The notes under the pieces were generated by a model. That model did no database searches. It was not told the origin of the DNA and worked only from the letters and a program-made list of their open reading frames with translations. From Chrysochromulina tobinii (lineage: Eukaryota > Haptophyta > Prymnesiales > Chrysochromulinaceae): 22,782 bases of DNA. The DNA lies in the NCBI GenBank assembly GCA_001275005.1, contig JWZX01002992.1:1-22782 (forward strand), in the 5' to 3' direction. This document shows, in pieces, positions 16,027 to 22,782 of the stretch (positions within the stretch are counted from its first letter, which is position 1; every line of letters begins with the position of its first letter). The position numbers and the translations under genes were made by a program.

Positions 16027-19000
16027 CGGCGTCGCTCCTGTATGGGGATCTCCTCGTACTCGTCCTCCTCATCGTCCTCGAAGTCCACGGCGGCCACCGC
16101 GCCCGGCCCACCTCTCACCACGGCCCCAGGACCGCCGCGTGCCACAGCACCTGGGCCACCGCGTTGTGATTCGGGCACGCCGAAACCGGCACCAAAGCCA
16201 CCGACGCTCCCGAAGCCCGACGCTCCACCAGCCGCAGCGCCCGGTCCGGCGCGGTAGGTTGGCGCGCCCGAGACGGCGCCGGGCCCGCCACTGGCGCCTG
16301 CGCCTCCTGTCGCTGCTGCGGCGGCAGGTGGCGGAGGTGCCGACTCCGGCTCAACGCCTGGCTCGGGTCCGATGCCAAGCATATCCGAACCAATCGATGC
16401 GAACCAGCGCGGCCTTGCCTTGAGCGCACGCCCTACGGCCTGCAGCCAGCGCGCGAGGTTCCACATCGAGAGCGGCAGAGCGTCTTTGCACGCCAGGGCC
16501 ACCTGAGCGAGCGAAAGGGGAGCGTGCGCGCGCCGCAGCACCCCGAGCATCGTGCGGGCCACCTCAACGTCGTCAGGCTCCTTGGCACCACTCGCCTTGC
16601 CACCACCGCTGCTGACGCCACCGCCGCTGCCGACGCCACCGCTCGCACCGCCGGCGCTCGCGCCGCCAGCACCGCTGCCGCCGATGGCGGCGCTGATCGC
16701 GGGCTGCTTGCTGCTGCTCGGCTTGGCGCTCGTCTCGGCGGCACTCTTGGCAATGCCGTTGCTCAGCTTGGGCTGCTTGGGCTCACGAGCGAGTGCTCCG
16801 ACGCTGCTGCCGTCCGCCGAGCGCTTCGTGGCGCCGCCGCCGCCGCCGCCATGGGCCGCCCCAGCCTTGTCGGTGACGCGAGGCGACTCCTCGGCGGCTG
16901 CGACGGGCTTCGGGCGCGGCGGCACTGCGAGTGCGGGAGGCTCAGCCGGCTTGGTGCCGATGACAGCACTCGCCGTGCGCTCCTTGCGCACCATTTGCTC
17001 GACGCGTTGCTCGTTGATCCTCTTGCCGAATTCCGCATACCCAGCGTCTTCGAGAGCCTCGATCACAAAGGTGGTCACGTGCTTCTCGAGCAGTGTCTCG
17101 CGCCGTACGCCGTACTTGACCGTCTCGGCGGGCAGGCGCGACCATGCCGACGAGCAGATCGTGTTGAAGAGCTTGACGGCCGTGCGCGGGTCGCGGTGCT
17201 CGCGGCAGCCCGCAAGGAGCTCGGCCGCATACCGTGTGAGTAGCCCGTCGCCTGTGAGCCACGAGCGCATGTGCGCCTCGCTCGTGCTCGACGCGCGCGC
17301 GAGCGGCGCGAAGTAGGCGACCGTCTTGGTGCACAGCCATAGCCCAGGCAGCAACTTACCGTCGGTGCCTCGCCGGTCGAGGTCGGTCGACCACGCGCGG
17401 ATCGGGCCGGCCCACACCCACGGGCGCGAGCCCCCTTCCTTATTCGGCAGCACGCGTGCCTTGACGTACACGTCGAGCTCGTCCGCACCCGCCGCCGACG
17501 GCACGGCCGCCGCCTTTTGCGCCTTCTGGGCCGCGCGCAGCGTGCCCTCGGGCAGCGTGGCGATGAGCGCGCGCGGCCCCCCCGCGCCGTCGCACAGCTC
17601 GAAGTCGGCGAGCATCATCACGGGCACCACGACACCCTTGGCGGACTCGAAGGGGTGCGCCTCCTTGCGCTCGTACACCGGAAGCATCGACTCACCTACG
17701 AGCGACACCTCAGGCATCGGGTTGTTGCGGTTGCCGCCGGGCGGCTTGTACAGCGGCAGGTAGGCCTCTGCCGGCTGCGTGAGGCGGTAGAGCGCCGAGG
17801 CGGTCTGCACCCAGAGCGCGGGCGGCGCGACGCTATAGTCCAGACGCGCCTTGAGCAGCGCCGTCGTGCGCACCCACACGCCGCCCGCAGCGCTCGCGGC
17901 GGCGTGACTGCCTGCGGCGGCGGCGGCGGCAGCGGTCGCAGACAGTGGCGGGCCGATGGTTCCAAGAACGCCGAGCGGCTCCGAGTCCGGCTGCCCGAGC
18001 GTCGGCAGCACCTCAAAAAGGTTCACAGGCTCACCTGAGGCGAGGCGCGTGACGCTGAACTGCGAGAGGATGCGCCGTGCCACCGAGGCGGGCGCTGGCA
18101 GCGGCGAACGCTCGACGGTCGCGATACTACTCGGGAGAAGCCGGTCGTCTATCGGCTGTTCCCTGGTGCCCGGCGGTTGCCAGCTCACGTCCAGCCGCGG
18201 CTTGAGGAGCACAAACCATGACGCGGCGGAGCGCACCTGATGAGGGTCGCAATCAGTGGCAATCAGTGGCAATCAGTGGCAATCACGAGAGCATGACGCG
18301 GCGGAGCGCACCCAGAGTTTGACCTTGCTCGGGTTGGCTGCGCCGTCGGGCAGTGAGGCGCCGCCGCCGCTGCCGCCCCCTTTGGAGCCCAGTGTAGCCG
18401 CCGTCTCGATCTGCAGCCGCCACTCGTGTACCGCGAGCGAGCGCATCCACAGGCGCGCGGGCACCCTCCTCCACGGGGAGCGAGCCCGCCGCCGCGACTC
18501 CCCTGCCGGCACCATCGGCATCGGCGCCGGTACCTTCGGCACCGCTCCCCTTGGGACGCTGTGCAGGCATCAATTGGCCGACGAGCTGCACGCTTGGCGG
18601 GGCGGTGGCCCCGGGCGGCCCCATCTCGGGGGGTGTGAAGAGCGCAAGTCCCTGCGGCAGGGCCGTGAAGAGGTCCGCTGGCTTGCCCGCTGCGTCGACG
18701 AAGAAAAAGGTTGAGGCGCGGAAGGAGGCGGTACCGCGCGCGCCGCTCGACGGGCTCGCGAGATCGGCTGCGTCCGCCGCCGCAAACGGGGCCATAGCCA
18801 CCTCGGGCAGCGCTGCGAGCCCGGCGCCTCGGGACGGCGGCACGGCTGGCACCGCGTACGCCCCGAGCACCGGCGAGCCGAGCAGCAACGGCTCGGCCAG
18901 CGGCGCGGAGGGCGCGGCGCCGGGAGGCTCCCACAGCATCCGCCCGACTGAAGCTGGGTAGAAAGAGGGGGGCGCCAAGCGCAGCCAGTACCAAGCATTG

Positions 19001-21495
19001 GGCGTGCGCAGCCAGAGCGATTGCAGGCGCAGCTGGCCCGCGTGCTGCAGCGCCCAGCCCGTCACCGGCGCCGTCACCACGTACCGCCACGCGGTGAGAT
19101 CGCCTTCAAAGCCGCCTGGCACCAGGATGCCGCGCATGCGCATGTGGCCGACCGGCCGGCGCGCGATGGCGAGTTGCTTCGGATCGGGCTTCGCGACACT
19201 CAATTCAAGCTCGAGCCGCTTGCGTTCAGCCTCAGCCTCCTCCTCCTGCTTCTTCTTCTCCTGCTCCTGCTTCTTCTTCAGAAGCGCCGCGGCCCAGGCC
19301 GAGGTGCTGCCCACGCTCGCCACAGCGGCCGCTGCCGCCTCGCGGGCCGCCTCCGCACGATGGCCCTTGCCGCCCGCCGCCGCACTCGGCGGCGATGGCA
19401 CAGCCGGCGCGGCGCTGCTCGCCGCGGCCGTAGCACTACTGGCGGTGGCCGCCGCCACCACTTCTTCATCGCTTGAGTCGACATCCGCGCTGCTCTTGGC
19501 GCCCGCTTTCACGGCAGCTCCCTTGGCCTTGGTGACAGCAGCCTTAGCTCCATCGCCCGTCTTGCCGGCACGCTTGACTTCCTTGTCTTCACGCTTGACT
19601 TGCTTGTCTTCACGCTTGACTTCCTTGTCTTCACTCTTGACTTCCTTGTCTTCACGCTTCACTTCGCGCTTCACTTCGCGCTCTTTCGCCTTCTCCAGGC
19701 GCTCTTGCCCGCGCGCCTCCGCCTCCGCCTCCTTGGACGCCGCCGCCGCAAGCGCCGCAGCCGAAGGCGCCCGCTTGCGCCCAGACGAGCGTCCGGCTAC
19801 CTCTTCGGCGACCGCGGCACCAACTTCGTCCGATGACGGCACTGCGTCCACGTCAAGCTCAGCGGCCTCCTCGGGCAGGTCCACGCCCGGCTTTGCGGCC
19901 TCCTCGGGCGGGTCCTCTGCCATGAAGGCCTCCTTGGGGCAGACCTGATCTGGGGAAGCCTCCTCAGCCTTCACAGCCTTGCCGCCATGAAGATCGGCAT
20001 CTGGGGACGCCTCCTCAGCCTTCACAGCCTTGCCGCCATGAAGATCGGCATCTGGGGACGCCTCCTCAGCCTTCACAGCCTTGCCGCCATGAAGATCGGC
20101 ATCCGAATTGGCCGTCGCGTCCTCCACGCGCGTCGGGGTCTCGCCGCTGCCGCCCTCGCTGCCCTCCTTGGCCGCCGCGCCGTCATCGTCGACGTCCATC
20201 GTCGATGCATTCGCCTCGCGGATGGCGTGCACGAGCGTCTCATCCTTTGGGCGCGCACCCTCACGCTGCTTCCCGCGAGCGCTGCTCGAGTGGGCGGCGC
20301 CAACGGACGCAGACGACGTGAGCCCCGCCGCCTCCGCCTCCCTCGCCTCCGCCTCCCTTGCCTCCTCCTCCCTTGCCTCCCGCTCGATTTGAAGCAGCGC
20401 GACCCGCTGCGCCTCCTCCTGCGCGGCCTTGAACTTGGCGGCGGTCGTGCGCGGGTCGTCCTCCCAGTCCGCCTTGACCGCACGCCTTCTCTGCTTCAGG
20501 TCGGGCTCACCCTCAACCTTCTCCTCCTTCTCCTCCTTCTCCTCCCCGTCCTCCTCCTCCTCCTCGTCCTCCTCGTCCTCCTCCTCCTCCTCGACTCCCC
20601 ACACCTCATTCCTGGCCATCCGCTCCTCGGGCTTCTCACATGAGTTGCGCTGCGTGTTCGGGTTCATATAGCAGAACCACTTTTCGGGTAGGGCCGTCTC
20701 CTCGTACTCGGGCCCGGCGGGCAGCCGGCGCCACTTTTCGCACCGGTCGCACTGCGCCCAGTTGCACGTCTCTGGCTCCTCGTCCGTCTCGCCCTCGCCC
20801 TCCTCCTCGCCCTCCTCCGCGCCCTCCTCCTCGCGCTCCTCCTCGCCGCCGCCGCCGCCTTCCTTGCCGCCGGCCTCGTCTTTGCTTTCAGATTCCTTGC
20901 CGCCGGCTGCCTTGGCCTTCTTGCGCGGCGCACGCTCCTTGGGCTCCTTAGGAGCCTTGGGCACCCTGGGCACCTTCTCCTTCTTCTCTTTGACTGGCCG
21001 CGGACCCGCCGACTTGCGCTTCTTACTGTCCGCGTCGCTTTCGAGCTCGAGGCGCACGAGAGGATCGCCGGCTGCGGCTGCGGCCGCCGCCGTGGCTGCG
21101 GCACCCGCGTCCTCAGCCGCCGCCGCCGCTGCCGCCGCCACGCCCTCAGGAGGTAGCTCAGAGGCACCTGGTGAGCCGAGCAGCTTGCCTAGCCATTCGA
21201 ACGCCACAGGCAGGCCAGTGGCATCGGTCAGAAAGAATTCAGCGAGTTGCAGACACGGGAGGGTGCGCAGCGCGGGCTGAATGCCGTCCGCCGGCGGAGC
21301 CACCTCGATCGACAGCAGGCTCGCGTCGCCTCCTAGCTCAGCAAGCATCTCCTCCTCGGAAATTGGCCGCGGCGAGCGTACCGCGCTCGGCTGACTGCAC
21401 GTCGGGCAGCGTACGCTGGCGATCGCGCCATCCACGAAATCAAGAGGAAGCTCGCGCGTCTTCTTGCAGTGGTGACAGTAAAGGCACGCCACCAT
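16017..21495 (-). CDS. CW-type zinc-finger protein with multiple DNMT1 replication-foci-domain-like modules
   Basis: Starts at ATG 21495 (MVACLYCHHC, a CxxC...CxxC zinc-ribbon-like N-terminus, residues 4-33). A CW zinc finger lies at about 246-290: W246, C249, C252, W255, C275, C286. CW domains usually read methylated histone H3 Lys4. Acidic runs, Lys-rich repeats and a long Glu/Arg helix follow. The second half carries repeated pairs of FF-V-DA-G-PADLFTALP-type and LW-RT-AWY-L-PS-Y-type sequences: about 18980-19110, 18640 across the intron to about 18180, 17750-18065, and 17270-17630. These resemble the RFTS/RFD module of DNMT1-class proteins, but no methyltransferase motifs are present. Exon 1 ends at 18312 and exon 2 runs 18236-16017. 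A frame change at about 18480-18575 must be another intron or an indel. A nuclear chromatin-reader role is inferred. Confidence 0.8.
18237..18311 (-). other. spliceosomal intron with TGATTGCCAC tandem repeats and duplicated flanks
   Basis: On the minus strand CTCTGG is followed by GTGCGC, and the intron ends CCCTCATCAG before GTGCGC. Removal of 75 bp joins KVKLW to VRSAASWFVLLKPRL; retention gives a stop. The 20-base segment GTGCGCTCCGCCGCGTCATG occurs both at the intron start and at the start of the next exon. Between the copies are a GTGATTGC word and a 10-bp tandem repeat (TGATTGCCAC, about four units), then CCCTCATCAG, matching the core of the intron at 908-972. Confidence 0.88.
18480..18575 (-). 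other. unresolved frame change in the CW-finger gene
   Basis: Upstream, the protein reads FFFVDAAGKPADLFTALP and PPSVQLVGQLMP in one frame. Downstream, RLWMRSLAVHEWRLQIETAA reads on to KVKLW in the frame shifted by one base. The DNA between encodes GAG/ADADGAG-type low complexity with GGTGCCG repeated. Several GT...AG pairs of length 1 modulo 3 exist (for example GTACCGG to CCGGCAG, 31 bp, unusually short), and a one-base indel is equally possible. Confidence 0.6.
19571..19654 (-). repeat. 21-bp coding repeat, four copies (VKREDKE)
   Basis: Units CGCTTGACTTCCTTGTCTTCA-like at 19571, 19592, 19613 and 19634, with degenerate continuation to about 19682. In the CW-finger protein they encode a charged heptad of Val-Lys-Arg/Ser-Glu-Asp-Lys-Glu/Gln type, likely helical or disordered. 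Confidence 0.9.
19948..20100 (-). repeat. 51-bp coding minisatellite, three copies
   Basis: Near-identical units at 19948-19998, 19999-20049 and 20050-20100 encode three copies of a 17-residue peptide containing LHGGKAVKAEEASPD. The unit length keeps the frame. The near identity of the copies suggests recent expansion or homogenisation. Confidence 0.93.
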
Positions 21496-21674
21496 TTACG
21501 CGTGGCCGTCGCGGAGGTGAGAGGGCTCTGTGTAGCCTTCAGTTCCTGTGTGCCCAATAAAACGCCCCTTTGTCGTTCAGAAGGCAGATGGCCATTTACT
21601 CGCCCTCGGCTACACTCTCCTCCGGCCTCGATTAAATTGATACGCGTCCACCGGGACTCGCACGCTTTTCGACC

Positions 21675-22782
21675 TTAGTCGGACGCACCACGGCTTGTGG
21701 GATTGAACCACTGCACGGCGCGAAAGAACAGCACTGGCGCCCGACAAAGTGGACACGTTGCGCCTGTCCTCGTCCGAAGCGAATCAGCGCTAATGCGATG
21801 CGCTCCCTCCTCGCCAATCCAGTGCATGCCTGCGGGCAGGTGAAGCGTCGTGGGAACAGGGAGGCACAAGCGGGCACCCGTGTGGCACGCACGCGGGAGC
21901 GCGGGCGGGGACGGACGAATTCGAGCCACTGGTGCGTCGCACAGGGGTGGATGTGGTAGAAAGTAGTGGAGCGATCCATTTCCAGGAAGGTCTCACGGCT
22001 GACGGGGCAGACCTCGTGCGCGCTCGGCGTGAAGGCTCCACTCGACTCGCCGTCCACCATCATCAGATACAAAATCTCGGACAGGATCCACACCTTCTGG
22101 TAGCTTTTATCGCGACACCACGCGTCCCTGCGATGGGAGCGGGCATGCAGGCGGAGTGGGTCGCTTGCCTGAAGAGTGAGGGGAGCGACTGGGTCAGCTT
22201 CAGATCGCGGTGCTCACCACGCCCAGCAGCGACCCATGCGTCGGACGTACTCTTCCTGATTGGGTGCGTCGCTCACGCTCCTGGCAAGCTCACCCAGATG
22301 CTCTGCAAGAGCTCGCAGCAAGCCCCACCTGTATGGATTCGAAGGCGTGAGCAGATATCGATCGCTGTTGGGCGTCAGGTACTTCGCAGCCGCGGGGCGA
22401 CGGTTCTTTGGAGCGTCCCGTGGGACTGCCTCGAGAACTTTGGCGCCGAGAGCCACGAGACGTGCCGGGTCGCTCGTCTCCCAGTCGCGCCACCATGTAT
22501 CAGCCGCCGCCCCGCTCATTCTCTCTCCCATTAGCTTGTGGCGACTCATCGCGCCGATGTGCCTGACGCAGCCCTGGCTTTCATCGCGCATGAGATCGCA
22601 TCCTCTCTCAAGGTACGCGTGATCTGGACCGATCCTTTGAAGTGTGGTTGCCAAGTAAGCCCGCTCGACGCCGTCCGCCATGGCTTCTGCATCCGTCCTT
22701 GCACGACGGGGCGCAGCGTCGAGCATCTCAGGGTTGCCTTCGAGCTCCATTCTCGGCAACAAGGGCGGAATCGTTTCAAAGA
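21675..22782 (-). CDS. RING-like zinc-finger protein, 5' end beyond the window, two small introns
   Basis: The frame is open to the right edge (FETIPPLLPRMELEGNPEM), so the gene probably starts outside; the first ATG inside is at 22750. Exon 1 runs to 22218 and encodes a helical region (MADGVERAYLATTLQRIG, NPYRWGLLRALAEHL). A single TGA at 22214-22216 is removed by an intron modelled at 22217-22164. Exon 2 has VWILSEILYLMM and CPVSRETF...HIHPCATHQWLEF. A second intron (about 21888-21830) leads to MHWIGEEGAHRIS and TCPLCRAPVLFF, ending at TAA 21675-21677. The Cys/His pattern resembles a RING but has Ser where the second Cys is expected, so it may be a variant RING or U-box-like fold. Ubiquitin ligase function is a guess from that pattern. 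Splice sites are my best phase-consistent choices. Confidence 0.6.
21830..21888 (-). other. candidate 59-bp intron splitting the RING-like motif
   Basis: The acceptor is a clear pyrimidine tract ending CCTGCCCGCAG at 21830. A GTGCC donor at 21888 gives the correct phase to join WLEFVRPRP... to MHWIGEEG. A better-looking donor GTGCGT at 21892 would leave the wrong frame. The frame switch itself is clear; the donor is uncertain. Confidence 0.5.
22164..22217 (-). other. candidate 54-bp intron in the RING-like gene
   Basis: The donor GTGAGC at 22217 is strong, a CTGAC branch-like word lies at about 22197-22193, and a pyrimidine tract ends CTTCAG at 22169. Using CTTCAG gives 49 bp and breaks the frame; the next AG (GGCAAG, ending 22164) gives 54 bp and keeps it. 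The in-frame TGA between the two coding parts requires some intron here. The exact acceptor is uncertain. Confidence 0.5.

Noticed and set aside
18998-19948. Long plus-strand open frame opposite the CW-finger gene
   Set aside because: Ser/Leu/Ala-only low complexity produced by the complement of Glu/Lys/Ala-rich coding repeats.
21556-21561. AATAAA on the plus strand as a polyadenylation signal
   Set aside because: Both neighbouring genes are on the minus strand, so a plus-strand signal has no gene to serve.

Overview
The window looks like nuclear DNA of a GC-rich unicellular eukaryote, most likely a flagellated microalga such as a haptophyte; this assignment is inference. The products are eukaryotic: a diacylglycerol lipase, a WW/RhoGEF/PH protein, a Sec14-type lipid-binding protein, a tubulin glycylase, a RING-CH membrane protein and a CW zinc-finger chromatin protein. 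Genes are long, Ala/Pro/Ser-rich, close together on both strands and broken by few, very short GT-AG introns. No rRNA, convincing tRNA, transposase or CRISPR array was found.

Layout: 284-2862 (-) sn-1-specific diacylglycerol lipase in two exons; 3082-4932 (+) Rho guanine-nucleotide exchange factor, divergent from the lipase; 5142-6629 (+) CRAL-TRIO protein running directly into 6592-8031 (+), a DUF1769-like protein, probably one spliced gene; about 660 bp of spacer with a 36-bp minisatellite; 8692-11191 (-) TTLL3/8-like tubulin glycylase with a one-base frame break near its start; 11506-14106 (-) unrecognised zinc-ribbon/EF-hand protein; 14504-15133 (+) MARCH-like RING-CH membrane protein; an 880-bp spacer with an AT-rich island; 16017-21495 (-) large protein with a CW zinc finger and several modules resembling the DNMT1 replication-foci domain; 21675-22782 (-) a RING-like protein cut by the window edge.

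The left 8 kb groups three proteins of membrane-lipid signalling (a diacylglycerol hydrolase, a PH-domain RhoGEF and a Sec14-like lipid binder). Functional linkage is only suggested by position.

The most notable observation concerns two introns in unrelated genes, 908-972 in the lipase and 18237-18311 in the CW gene. They share a core (GTGATTGC, CTGATTGC, CCCTCAT-Y-AG), and each core lies between direct copies of its own host exon sequence. This is the footprint expected of recently inserted introner-like elements or of introns made by local duplication.
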